The notes under the pieces: model-generated | Told to the model about the DNA's origin: nothing | Database searches by the model: none | Seen by the model: the letters and a program-made list of their open reading frames with translations, nothing else | DNA from: Heliocidaris erythrogramma | Taxonomy: Eukaryota; Echinodermata; Echinoidea; Camarodonta; Echinometridae | Direction of reading: 5' to 3' | DNA length: 64,000 nucleotides | NCBI GenBank assembly: GCA_025617745.1 | Contig: CM046859.1 | Location: 28,571,371-28,635,370 of the forward strand | Translations under genes and position numbers: made by a program | Part shown: positions 45,067-56,201 of the stretch, in pieces | Layout of the letters: the number at the start of each line of letters is the position of its first letter | Numbering within the stretch: position 1 is the first letter of the stretch

Positions 45067-46884
45067 ATGGAAGGTGAATTCAAGAATGTCAGTGCCCAAA
45101 GCTTGGAGTGTCCCGTATGTCTTAATATCTTCAGCGAACCCAAGCTCCTGTCTTGTGCTCACACCTTCTGCAAGGCCTGTCTAGAACGTCTCATGGAATG
45201 CCATGGTGATGACCAGAAGCTACTCTGTCCAGTTTGCAGAGAGCCAACACAGGTACAAGATGTAAGCAAGTTACAGACTAATCTAGTTTTAAAGTCTCTT
45301 GTGGAGGACGTTAAGAATCAATATCAATGCTGCACCAAATGCAAATCTAAGGAGAAACCCCAAGCTGTTGTCTACTGCCAAGAGTGCGGCAAGTATTTTT
45401 GTACCAGTTGCCAAACCAAGCATTCCCAGTGGGAAGAAGATCACGAGGTGTTAGCTGTTAGTGAGGTTGCATCTGGGAAGGTATCGGTACGTAGATACCG
45501 AAAATGCCGGAAACACCCGAAAGAGGACGAGGAATGCTTCTGCTCTGGTTGCAGGATGTTTGTTTGCTTCAGGTGTGGTGTAATGGAACATGCTCACAAA
45601 GGACATCAAATCATTGATGCATCGGCCTTTGAAAGGGATCATACGAAAAGCGTCATGGAACTGAAGTCCAAAGCCGGTATAAAACATAGTTCCATTCAGA
45701 AATACATCGACTTCGTCGATGAGCAGAAAGAGCGCGTCAGCAATGTGAAGAACCAGTGCATAGATGATATCAACAAAGCCTATGAAGAATTAGTTCGCCG
45801 GTTGACAGAGAAGAAAAACCACCTCGTTGATGAAGTCAAGACCAAGACAAACAAAGTGGATGCAGAACTAGACAGGTTGAAGGATGCAGCTCAACAGCAG
45901 ATCTCTCAAGTGACCACGATGACTGATCTTTTATACAACGGGACGAAGGTACCATTGGAGAAAGATGCTTTGGCTGCACACGACACGCTATGTGAAGAAT
46001 TACAAGAGACCTTAAGACAAGACGATCCTGACCACAAGCAGGTGAGGTTATCGAGCAAGAAAGGAAAATGTGTCGCTTTTGAGAGAAATGTGGGGACCAA
46101 TGAGCTGGGTCTTGGTAAGATCGTTGATTCCGTGGGAAAGGACTTCGCTTTACCTATTAAGAATAGCATGAATGTCATTGCTCCTACAACAGACGGTAGA
46201 ATGGCAGCGGGATGCTGGACAGGAGGAATTTGGATCTTTTCTGCCGATGGTGAACTGAAGCAGACAGTACTTGAAAATGTCGGAATCCGTGTACTTGGAT
46301 TCCTCTCTGATGGTGGTTATGTTGTACTTGATTGCAATAACAACATTACATTGTACAAAACAGAGACTGAGAGGCTTAGTGTAGAGTTCGAGACTCTGAG
46401 TAACGAAGAAGGCGGGTTTGGTAACCTCACTGTAGACAAGGGTGATAAGATCTATGTGAGCTACAGGAAAGCTGAGAAGATCCAGGTATTCTCATCGGCA
46501 GGTGGGAAGGCCATCAGGGAGATACCGTGGAATGGATACCAACCTCATCAGATCATTTGCTATAATGATTTCTTGATCATTTTATCCCTCCCTTTTTTAA
46601 GAATCATTGATCAAGAAGGTAAGGTCAAACATGAGGTAACGAAACCAGACGTTTTTCCAATCCCGTGTTTGACTCAAGATAATTCAATCCTGATCGCCTG
46701 GGTCAACCATAATGACGGTTTGGTCAGTATCGACGAGTACACCACCGAACTAAAGCATGTCAAAACTCTCATCCCTGATTACAAGATTGAGAATTCTGAG
46801 AAACGCAACTGGTATTATCTACGGGAGTTCCGATCAGGAGAGATTGCTTTCTGCATTCCTGACAGACTCTACATCTTCAACTGA
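45067..46884 (+). CDS. TRIM copy 3 (RING, B-box 1, B-box 2, coiled coil, propeller-like tail), intact
   Basis: 605-residue tripartite-motif protein, presumably a cytoplasmic RING E3 ubiquitin ligase. RING C3HC4: Cys15, 18, 30, His32, Cys35, 38, 54, 57. B-box 1: Cys89, 92, 104, 107, 112, 115, His119, His126. B-box 2: Cys147, His150, Cys159, 162, 167, 170, His175, His180. Coiled coil at about 190-300. The tail (about 390-605) has repeated strands such as IWIFSADGE and IQVFSSAGGK and resembles NHL/TRIM2-type propellers. The frame is open 26 codons upstream, but a pyrimidine tract and AG at 45055-45056 mark a splice acceptor, so the ATG at 45067 is the likely start. It is the most divergent of the four copies. 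Its 5' exon carries a 1.7 kb insertion. Confidence 0.93.
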   Translation: MEGEFKNVSAQSLECPVCLNIFSEPKLLSCAHTFCKACLERLMECHGDDQKLLCPVCREPTQVQDVSKLQTNLVLKSLVEDVKNQYQCCTKCKSKEKPQAVVYCQECGKYFCTSCQTKHSQWEEDHEVLAVSEVASGKVSVRRYRKCRKHPKEDEECFCSGCRMFVCFRCGVMEHAHKGHQIIDASAFERDHTKSVMELKSKAGIKHSSIQKYIDFVDEQKERVSNVKNQCIDDINKAYEELVRRLTEKKNHLVDEVKTKTNKVDAELDRLKDAAQQQISQVTTMTDLLYNGTKVPLEKDALAAHDTLCEELQETLRQDDPDHKQVRLSSKKGKCVAFERNVGTNELGLGKIVDSVGKDFALPIKNSMNVIAPTTDGRMAAGCWTGGIWIFSADGELKQTVLENVGIRVLGFLSDGGYVVLDCNNNITLYKTETERLSVEFETLSNEEGGFGNLTVDKGDKIYVSYRKAEKIQVFSSAGGKAIREIPWNGYQPHQIICYNDFLIILSLPFLRIIDQEGKVKHEVTKPDVFPIPCLTQDNSILIAWVNHNDGLVSIDEYTTELKHVKTLIPDYKIENSEKRNWYYLREFRSGEIAFCIPDRLYIFN

Positions 46885-47583
46885 CACAATAGTGAGAAAG
46901 TGGTTCCTATTGGAATCAAACATGGATATCCATTTTTACTTTGAATCAAATTTTAAAACCGGCTCACAATATGAAAGAGATCTAGGAATCTTCGGTATGT
47001 GCATTTTTTGTTTGGCGATTTTTTTTTTATATAAGATTTTGCCATTTTCTGTATTAGTGATTAACACTTGACATTTCTTCTACTAGTTATTATCACCATT
47101 TTATGGTAGCCTATGTTTGTTTTCATTACTGTTAAATGTGTAAGTTATTCTCTCGTATTCATGTACACTAAATTTTCCAGCATAAACGCTTATTACATGT
47201 TCTACTGGCATTCAGTGAATGAAATAAGAAATTTATGAAAGGCAAGACAAAGATTTCTGTCTGCAAAACAGGACACTTGTTTATTATTATTCTATGATTA
47301 TCATTTACATTTGTTGTAAATGAAATAAAACAACTGTTCTGAATTATTCAAATCGATTTCTGAATCAAACTAGATAATGTCACTGCAAGTTTCGATCACT
47401 TCATGTCAAGTATCATGTGCCGTTATTCATCTACCTACAATAGGTCATTACAACATACGGATGATTGGTTGATCATGTTATTATTGTGGACTCGCATTGG
47501 AATTTTAGAGGTAAAAGTATATATAAATATTTTCCAAATTAGGAGAATGAATACTATCATTGCAATCAGCATGTGCAGCTCTC

Positions 47584-47589
47584 AATAAA
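47584..47589 (+). terminator. Polyadenylation signal of TRIM copy 3
   Basis: AATAAA in CTCAATAAAGAGGTTTACA, 700 bases after the stop, conserved with unit 1. Confidence 0.65.
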
Positions 47590-48615
47590 GAGGTTTACAT
47601 TAATTTTGTGTATCATTACTAACCTAAAAATCTGATTCTAAGTTCTTAAAGTGTGTACACAGTTCCACCTAGAATTGTTTTCTATTCAAATTTGATTTTT
47701 TTTTTTAGATAAGTCATAAAGTAAAATTATGTTGCAATATAGGCTGAAGATAAAGTGCTTTTAAATCTGAAACATGAACCATACTTTTTTTTTTTTTTTA
47801 TTTGTGTTTATAGCATTTATTGATTGAAAGCAAATATCAGTAACGTGGAAATTAGCGCGTCTTCCTTTATCATTCTTCATTAATCAAAGTTATGTTCATA
47901 ATTCCATATGCATGTTATAGTGATGAGCTATTTATAGCAGTGAGAAATCTTTGTATCAATCTGTTTTCATTACAATACCATTTCATCTGTCGAGTTACCG
48001 CTGAAATTGATGTCGTGACTGAGTAATGAAAAAAAAATTAAGATACTACTAAACATTTCTTCACCATTGATGCAAAAAAAAAAAAACAGTCCACAAGAAA
48101 GAAAATTAAGAAACCCTTAAAAATCGTGTGAAATAACTCATGAACATGTAATATATGTGTAATAGCTTCCATTTTTGCAGTTGCAGTTGTTAAGCACGTG
48201 TCAGATTACAAAGCACCAACGATGCAAAATAGTATATCCATTACACATTCGGTGATAATCATATGAAAGCTTTCCAGTAGATTTATGGACATTTACAATG
48301 CAACTACTTCCACTTTTATTTGAAAGTTTTGAGAAGTTCCTTTGATTTTCTGAAGAACGTTAATTTTTTTTTTACTTATCACACAATAATTTGTTGAAAT
48401 AACTCAAGTCATAGTATCTCGATTTATCTCGATGCTCCCTTCTGGATATCAATGCATATACATGTAAGTATTGCATGTATACATTTTTGGTATCTCTTTG
48501 TTTTGTTGTTAAAACAATAAATAAGCATTCTCCTTCTTGATTACGTCAACAATATCCGTTTCTATTACAAGTTTATTTTTGTAGAGAAGATATTCTTTCA
48601 ATTATGAACCCATAC
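47590..48615. other. Unit spacer paralogous to 17070-18450
   Basis: AT-rich DNA with no gene. It preserves the empty sites for the hairpin element (about 47720) and the CACTG MITE (48047) found after TRIM copy 1. Confidence 0.75.
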
Positions 48616-48619
48616 TTTA

Positions 48620-48909
48620 GGGATACTCAACCGCAGATTGTGGACGTTTTAATGCCGCAAGAGGGCACCGTGATCGTTACCCGATCATGCCGTTGCCCCT
48701 CGGGGCGCAAACCTCGGATAGACTGGTCGCCGCACAAACATATACGCTCCACCTGAGCTCAACCTCTCGTGCGAGATTCGGTCGGCTTCGTGCAGTCGAA
48801 ATGTAATCCCACTTAGTCCAACGGACGCGTTCGACGCACAAACTTTGTGTACAAGTGAATGGGGCTTACGCAATCCTGACTTTCCCACGGCCGCCCGGTG
48901 GCTTATCCC
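48620..48909. mobile_element. GC-rich MITE with GGGATA ends and TTTA flanks
   Basis: Ends GGGATACTCAACCG and, reversed, GGGATAAGCCACCG; TTTA on both sides (48616-48619, 48910-48913). The paralogous site after copy 1 (18455) has a single TTTA and no insert. The interior is markedly GC-richer than its surroundings. No frame of interest. Confidence 0.8.
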
Positions 48910-48931
48910 TTTAAAGAACATATCACTATCG

Positions 48932-49134
48932 AGAGAAAGAGAGGGGGGGGGGGGATAAAGGGAGAGACGGAGGGGGGTAGTGAGAAAGGGAGAGTCAGTC
49001 AGAGAGAGATTGTAAGCATGGTTAGGGAGAGTCAATGAGAATGAGAGAGAGAGTGAGAATGGGGCATTGTAGGAGTAAAAGAGAAAGCAGTGACGGAAGG
49101 AGAGAGAGAGAGAGGGGGGGGGGGGAGAAGAGGG
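48932..49134. repeat. GA microsatellite tract between TRIM units 3 and 4
   Basis: GA-rich with G-runs; equivalent to 18479-18715. Confidence 0.85.
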
Positions 49135-49250
49135 ATATGAAGCACATAATTCACCTTGGGGTTGATCTCACCGAAATAAACAGAGATCATGTTGTAGTGT
49201 AATGCTCGATAAGGTAATGACGTAGCGATAAATAACAATTCGCTTCACTC

Positions 49251-49652
49251 CAGTGGCGTAGGCAGGATTTTTTCTTCAAGGGGGAGGGGGCACACAATTG
49301 CCCGGCTGTCAATTTTGGGCAATTGCTTGGAGGGAGATTCTTTTTTTTCGCCAGCCCTCCAAAAGTCGCACAGTGGGGGGGGGGGGGGGGGGGGGGGGTG
49401 GTATCAGATGTTTACCTCATCCATAATTCTCTGACAAACAAAAAAAAAGAAAGAAAATAAACGTTTGCCCCAGCCCTCCGAAAGTCGCTCGGGGGGGGGG
49501 GGGGGAGGGGGGTTGCCAGCCATCCAAACAAAACAAAACAAAATTAAAAATTATCACTTCGACAACGAGGGGGCTACATTTTGGGGGACAAAGTTGTCAA
49601 GGGGCAGTCTGTCCTCCGCCCCCCCCCCCCGCCTCCCTCAGATACGCCAGTA
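49251..49652. mobile_element. hAT-type element, paralogous to 18827-19261
   Basis: Same ends, same internal G-runs and same position relative to the promoter. Flanking 8-mers have decayed to CTTCACTC and TTTCACGC. It was copied with the unit rather than inserted anew. Confidence 0.85.
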
Positions 49653-49689
49653 TTTCACGCACTTCTGCTGATCTGTGTGAACGGTCGAT

Positions 49690-49713
49690 GGGAATACCCA
49701 GTGTCTATAAATA
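49690..49713 (+). promoter_or_regulatory. TRIM copy 4 promoter: kappaB-like site and TATA box, uninterrupted
   Basis: GGGAATACCC (49690-49699) and TATAAATA (49706-49713), six bases apart. This is the only copy in the window with no insertion from here to the exon 1 donor. The kappaB match is to the GGGWWWWCCM form; binding is inferred. Confidence 0.7.
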
Positions 49714-49737
49714 GAATCATAATTATCATCACGTATT

Positions 49738-49850
49738 TGACGTGTACTTCATTGTGAACTCGGAAGTAGCTAGATGTACACAAATATCCACGACGATCAT
49801 GTTCATTTGTCATGCATGACAAGTTGTTTTTCTCTAATCTTCATATATTG
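49738..49850 (+). other. Noncoding exon 1 of TRIM copy 4, with donor
   Basis: Starts about 30 bases after the TATA box (estimated) and ends CTTCATATATTG before GTAAGTTGTT (donor at 49851). The intron runs to CTTCTAG ending at 51744 (1894 bases). The exon holds ATGs (for example in CATGTTCATTTG) but no long frame. Confidence 0.75.
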
Positions 49851-51754
49851 GTAAGTTGTTGGTGGTGGTATTGTCATGTTATTTTATAATTCCGGCGCTT
49901 TTCGGCTTTCATAAATGAAAGTCATCCTGATCATTATGAAATGAAATAACCGACTACTGTTACTTAGAGGAATACTTACTGAGATTCGATGTGCCTTTTC
50001 TAGGGTCGGTGTTGTTGTGCTAATTATATTAGGGCTCCGTGTAGGATATTGCATTATATAAACTCTCCCTTGAATGTATGAATATGATTTTTTAAAGGCT
50101 GCGAGTCTCCCCCCCCCCCCCCCGTTAACGGCTACTGTGAATTGTAAAGTTATGTTTTTTTTTTCATATAAAAAAAGATGTATAGAGGTATATGTCTGCT
50201 TTATTACGTAATAAGACCGAGGTATGATAAATATGTTTAATAACCCACACTTCTATTTGCTGATATATTTAGGCATAGCTATCTCTCAAAATAACGCATC
50301 TTGTTTTTGATGGAGATACAGCTGTCTGGATCCGACTTTCAAACATTATTTTTAGCATTGTAGAAAGGCCTATATAGTTAAGTGCGGCCAAAGCAATTAC
50401 TGAATTAAGCAGGAACACAAGAGTCGCGTTTACCACTCATGCATGACTTTGTAGAAAACTCCGGTATTCATCTATTGAAAACACATTCTCAATCATTTGA
50501 TATGATAACAATCTTTGTTTCACTCACAGTGAAATAAAAGATCCCTTGCAATGGGAAATATTCGATTAATATGTGATAGAATGAAAAAAACACGTAACTG
50601 GTTTCTTGCTTCTAAATGTATATTTAAAAAATGCCGACAGCTTAATTCTCATATGATTTATTTATTTTGTAGACACAGGGGTTGACTCATTTTCCCCGTC
50701 TTTCGTAATTACCCACTTTCCGTTTTCGCCCATATAAGTACATTTTGCTTCACATTCGATTGAAGAACGAGGAGAACCCGTTGAAATACATGTAGCAAAG
50801 TTTGCAGGAGCATGAATTAGTGTAAGACATCAGATTGTAAACTTAAAGAGAAACCCGACCTTTGTAAAAAGCTGATTTGTAAGAAATGAGAAAAATAATA
50901 GAAACAGGGTGGTGAAAGTTCGGGCATAGAATAAGAAAGTTATGAATGCTAGAAAATGAGATCACTACATCTATGCGAATCTGAAATTGGCAATTTGGTG
51001 AATCGATTGTGACGTATTCACGGTCAACCCTCCCATTTGTAGTACACCAAAATATCATTAAATTCCGGTTTTCCTTTACCCTCGTGGCAGTATTCCAAAT
51101 ATATTGTAGACAACATATTAATATAAGTCCATCCAAAAAGAAAAAGATCCTACTGAGTTATACATTTTGAAAAAACGGCATTTTAGTCATTTTGTGTGTT
51201 TGAGCGAATGGGAAAGTTGACCGCCGCTACATCACAGTGATCCTACCGATTCGGCCAATTTGAAATTCTCATATGTATATTGACTACAACTTTAAAAAAA
51301 AATCATAATTTTCTTATAGCTTGTCCGATTCGTTGAAACTTTCACCAATCTGCTTCTCTTATATTTCTGCTTTCACACAAATCAAATTATTACAAAGTTT
51401 GGATTGCCCTTTAACATTTTCATAATTTTGAAATCTGATCATCTCTACACAAAGCAGACGGGTGTAATCTAGCGAATTCCCTACCTATTCCACAAGATGC
51501 ATGTCATCATCTATTCCTCTTGAGTTCTGAGAAAGCAGCCAGCAGGCAGGCCTACACAATAATGCCGTATAAAAGCATACTACATTAACTCAAAAGATGT
51601 GTGTTAGATATCGAGGATCAATGCCTTTTATATTTAGTACTTTGAACCTAGAACCTCAAGTGTCAAGACCACAGTTTTGGCCAAAAAGGTATATCTAAAA
51701 CCTTTTGTAATAACCTTTTTCCTGTTTTTTGCATTCTCTTCTAGAATTCTAAAG

Positions 51755-53569
51755 ATGGAAGGTGAATTCAAGAATGTCAGTGCCCAAAGCTTGGAGTGTC
51801 CTGTGTGTCTTAATATCTTCAGCGAACCCAAGTTCCTGTCTTGTGCTCACACCTTCTGCAAGGCCTGCCTAGAACGGCTCATGGAATGCCATGATGATGA
51901 CCAGAAACTGCTGTGTCCAGTTTGCAGAGAACCAACACAGGTACAAGATGTAAGCAAGTTACAGACCAATTTAGCTTTAAGGGCTCTAGTAGAAGACGTA
52001 AAGAACCAATATCAAAGCTGCACCCACTGTAAATCTAAGGAGAAACCCCAAGCTGTTGTATACTGCCAAGAGTGCGGCAAGTATCTTTGTACCACTTGCC
52101 AAACCAAGCACTCCCAGTGGGAAGAAGATCATGATGTGTTAGCCGTTAGTGAGATCGCATCAGGGAAGATATCAGTACGGAGATACCGAAAATGCAGGAA
52201 ACACCCGAAGGAGGACGAGGAGTGTTTCTGCTCAGACTGCAGGATTTTCGTTTGCTTCAGATGCGGGATAATGGAGCATAAAGACGAAGGACATCGAATC
52301 ATCGAAGCATCGGTATACGAAAGGAACCATACGGAAAGCCTCGAAGAACTGAAATCCAATGCTCAAAAGAAACAAACTTCCATTCAGAAATGCATTGACT
52401 TCATCGATGAGCAGAAGGAGCGCGTAAGCAATGTAAGGAACCAGTGCATAGATGATATCAACATAGCCTATGATGAATCAGTTCGACGGTTGACAGAGAA
52501 AAAAGACCGTCTCGTTGATGAAGTCAAGACCAGGACAAACGAAGTGGATACAGAACTAGACAAAATGAAAGATGCAGCTCGGCAGCAGATCACTAAAGTG
52601 ACCACCATTACTGATCTTTTAGCCAAGGGGACGAAGATACCTGTAGAGATGGACGCTTTGGCTGCACACGACACGTTATGTCAAGAATTACAAAAGTGCT
52701 TGAGGCAAGAGGATCCTGACCTCAAGCACGTGAGGTTGTCGAGCAAGAAAGGAAAATGTGTCGCTTTTAAGAGAAATGTTGGGACCAATGATGTGGGTCT
52801 TGGTAAGATCGTTAATTCAGTGGGAAAGGATATTGCTTTGCCCAAAAATAATAGCATGAGTGTCATGGCTCCTACACCAGACGGTAAGATGGCAGTGGGA
52901 TGCTGTACAGGAGGAATCGAGATCTTCTCTGCTGATGGTCAGCTACAGCAGACAGAGCTCAATGATGTCAGTATCTATGGAGTAGGATTCCTTTCCGACG
53001 GTCGGTATGTTGTACTAGATTCCACAAACAACATCACACTGTACACAACAGAGTGTAAAATCATGGATGCAAGGTTTGAGACTCTTAATGAAGATGAAGG
53101 TGGGTACGGTGACCTCACTATAGACAATAATGATCGGATCTATGTCAGATACAGCATAGCTGAGAAGATCCAGTTATTCTCATCAGCAGGTGGAAAAGCG
53201 ATCAGGGAGATACCATGCGATGGATCCGAACCTGAGCAGATCATTAGCTGTAATGATTTCTTGATCACAAGCCATGGTAATTCGATAAAAATCATTGATC
53301 AAGAAGGTAAGGTCAAACGAAATGGAACGAAACTAGGCAATTTTCCCTTCCCGTGTTTGACTCAAAATAATTCAATCCTAATCGCCTGGGTCAATCATGA
53401 TGATGGGGTGGTCAGTATTGATGAGTACACTACCGAACTAACCTATGTCAAGAATCTCATCTCTGACTGCAATATTGAGAATACTGAGAGTTGTTGGTAC
53501 TGTCTGCGGGAGTTCCGATCTGGAGAGATTGCCTTCTGCACTCCTGATAGACTTTACATCTTTAACTGA
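51755..53569 (+). CDS. TRIM copy 4, intact
   Basis: 604-residue paralog with the same domain order as copy 3: RING Cys15-Cys57, B-box 1 Cys89-His126, B-box 2 Cys147-His180, coiled coil, propeller-like tail ending CTPDRLYIFN. All zinc-ligand Cys/His are present. The start is the first ATG after the acceptor at 51743-51744; a longer frame from 51677 lies in the intron. Residues 1-225 and about 285-415 are almost identical to copy 2, while the coiled-coil segment (nucleotides about 52446-52600) and the stretch after about 53000 resemble copy 3, so the gene is mosaic. With an undamaged promoter and frame it is the best candidate for a working gene. Confidence 0.94.
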   Translation: MEGEFKNVSAQSLECPVCLNIFSEPKFLSCAHTFCKACLERLMECHDDDQKLLCPVCREPTQVQDVSKLQTNLALRALVEDVKNQYQSCTHCKSKEKPQAVVYCQECGKYLCTTCQTKHSQWEEDHDVLAVSEIASGKISVRRYRKCRKHPKEDEECFCSDCRIFVCFRCGIMEHKDEGHRIIEASVYERNHTESLEELKSNAQKKQTSIQKCIDFIDEQKERVSNVRNQCIDDINIAYDESVRRLTEKKDRLVDEVKTRTNEVDTELDKMKDAARQQITKVTTITDLLAKGTKIPVEMDALAAHDTLCQELQKCLRQEDPDLKHVRLSSKKGKCVAFKRNVGTNDVGLGKIVNSVGKDIALPKNNSMSVMAPTPDGKMAVGCCTGGIEIFSADGQLQQTELNDVSIYGVGFLSDGRYVVLDSTNNITLYTTECKIMDARFETLNEDEGGYGDLTIDNNDRIYVRYSIAEKIQLFSSAGGKAIREIPCDGSEPEQIISCNDFLITSHGNSIKIIDQEGKVKRNGTKLGNFPFPCLTQNNSILIAWVNHDDGVVSIDEYTTELTYVKNLISDCNIENTESCWYCLREFRSGEIAFCTPDRLYIFN

Positions 53570-54335
53570 CACAATGATGAGAAAGTGGCTCCTACTGCAA
53601 TCATAACCGGGTCTCCAGCTTACACGAATTTGGAGATTAATTGGACAATCTAAGCAGGAATGCAGACTCTCAGACGAAGCGGATTTAAATTACTTGCGGA
53701 AATTATTTACAACTAAAAGCTTTCCCGTGATGGTCTTTCCCGTCTTGTCGAACCGTAAAAAGGCCGGGTTATTTTGGTGCCCTCTCTCAGCCTGGGGGCG
53801 GTGGATTCCACCCCCCCCCCCCCCGAAACGTCGGCCCTGGATGACGAAATACTTTACCTATATAGAACACAGTACTTCTACATTTCTCTCATTTTCATTT
53901 ATACCATGTATACAGAAAAAGGTTGAAGCAACCGTCATTTCTTTAAAAATGTGTTATACATACCGGATATAAATTATGATGAATATACATGTACATGTAT
54001 CTTTCATCTTCTTAATATTGAATAAGTTTTTTTCTTCATTGTACTAAATATTGGAATTTTGTTATCAAGCTTTTCTACAAACAGTTGTTGCTTAATCAAA
54101 TCTATGATTATTTTATGATTATCATTTATACTTCTTGTAAATGATACAACAAACGTTCAAATTTGCTTAAATCGATTTCAGAATCAAACAGGATACAGAA
54201 ATGACTGTTTTTGAGTCATTGCAAGTTACTATCACTTCATTACAAGTATAATGCGCATTCATTCATCTACCTGCGATATTTCATTACGGCATACCGATGA
54301 TTGGTTAATCATGTTAGTATTGAAGTTGATTCGAG

Positions 54336-54376
54336 AAGAGGTAAAAAAAAAAAAAAATAATAATAATAATAATAAC
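54336..54376. repeat. A-run and AAT microsatellite
   Basis: A-run followed by (AAT)n. Around it, 53570-54850 is the 3' flank of TRIM copy 4, with no gene. Confidence 0.8.
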
Positions 54377-54689
54377 ATCCCTCTTAAGTACTATACGCAA
54401 TCCATCCTATGGCTTTCTAGTTATGTACTGTGCCCCTCGTCTCCCCCATTTTATTATTTTTCTTCCTTTTTTTTAATGTTTTCTTAATATCATCTCTTGT
54501 ATAAATGTAATAATCTCAAAAATGTTGTTGTGTGTTTAATTTTAAGGGAATTTACAATATTACAAGCCTAGCTTCTTACTAGATTCCTCATATTTCACGC
54601 CAAACTAGTTTGTCTTGTCCCAACTTTAAAATGATGGAAATATTGATCTGTGTCTCTGTATGTTCACTTGCATTTATTTTCTTTTGTTG

Positions 54690-54790
54690 AAAGTACTGAA
54701 AACATTTTCCTATATTATTGTAATAATGCAACGGTCATTGTTTATGTTCAAATTCTGTGATTTGGAATATGAAATGAACTGAAACTTAAT
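54690..54790 (+). mobile_element. Possible LINE 3'-end remnant
   Basis: A string ending TTTGGAATATGAAATGAACTGAAAC resembles the LINE tail at 22541-22657. No duplication could be read; the call is tentative. Confidence 0.3.
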
Positions 54791-54855
54791 TATATGTGAA
54801 TATTTTGAAAATTAACAAATACTAACATTGCTATTAATTAGCATATGCAGCGCTC

Positions 54856-54861
54856 AGTAAA
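54856..54861 (+). terminator. Variant polyadenylation signal of TRIM copy 4
   Basis: AGTAAA in CAGCGCTCAGTAAAGAAGTTAC, at the place where the other units have AATAAA. AGTAAA is a known weaker variant. Confidence 0.45.
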
Positions 54862-55483
54862 GAAGTTACATCTTACGGATAACTACGCTTAGAATCCGAT
54901 TTTAAGTTCATAAAGTGTGTACCCAATCTTACCTACATAGAACTGTTTACTATTCACATTTGATTTATTTTAGATAAGTTAGTAAATATTAGTAAGTAAG
55001 TTCTGTAGCTGGAGTGCTTTCAAATCCGAAACATATACCATACTTTTATGATTTTTCTCGGATGAAAATGTTAGTTTGTGTTTATAAAATCATTTTTACT
55101 AATGACTTTCAAGTAGATTTATTTACATACACATCATGCGACTTCTTTCCTTGAATAATTCTAGCTCTGATTCTCTGAAGAACGTTGAAATAAATATAAT
55201 GGGATAGACCTTTTCGGACTGAAATGTATCAAGGCGTCGCAACTCAAGCCATTTTGTGATTTCCCTGGACGTTCCCTTCTGAATATCAATGTTTATATTT
55301 ATATATATATTTCTTTTTATCTCTGTGTTTTGTTGTTAAAGCGTTAGATTAGCGTTCTCCTTCTGTGTACCATGATACGCCAATAACATCACTCTCTAGA
55401 TCAAATAGTCATGTTTGTAGACTATGTGCTCTATATTCTTTCAATTATGAGGCAGCAATTTAGGAACATTATTATCGAGACAA

Positions 55484-55615
55484 AGAGAGAGAGAGAGAGA
55501 GAGAGAGGGTGAGAAGAGGAAGAGACTGAGAGAGAGAAGATAAATAGAGAGACAGAGGGGGAGGCAAAGGAGAGTTAGTAAGAAAGGGAAAGTCAGTGAG
55601 AGAGAGACACAGCCA
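55484..55615. repeat. GA microsatellite tract after TRIM unit 4
   Basis: Fifth GA tract of the array, after copy 4; no promoter follows. Confidence 0.8.
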
Positions 55616-56201
55616 GAGATTGCAAGGGGTCGAGTTTGATTTAAATGTTCGGTCTATAAACTGACTGTTTCACATTTTAATATAATTATTGCAATGTCTC
55701 TAATTCCTATGAAAAAAAAATCAAACTCAATCAATATTGGAACACTTTCAATCTAGCAATATGAGACAGGTACGATTGTTAGTGTCGAAGTATCATCAGT
55801 GCATGCAGTTTTGTTTGGTTATCCTTTTTCATATAAGATTTTTTCATTTTCTGTATTACTGATTCCCATCGAACTTTGCTTCTAATAGTACTTACCATCA
55901 CTTTGTTATAGTTTGTATATATTTTTAGTATTATTCTCTGTTAAATTTATTCTAGCATTTTCATGTACGCTACGTTCTTTTTTTTTAAATCTAAACGTTT
56001 CTTATATGTAATACTCAACGCTTATTACATGTAGGCCTACTACTCAAAATCGGTGAACAAGAATGAAAAATCATGAAATGCGACAAAATTTGCGCTGTGA
56101 AATAGGAATAAGACATGAATGTTATCATTTAAACAAAGCATCTAAGTGTCCAAACTTATTAAAAATCGATTTTGAAATTAAAAGAATATAACATAAATAA
56201 C

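Noticed and set aside
48685-49035. 116-codon minus-strand frame
   Set aside because: Crosses the boundary of the GGGATA MITE into a GA tract; half of it is repeat-derived.
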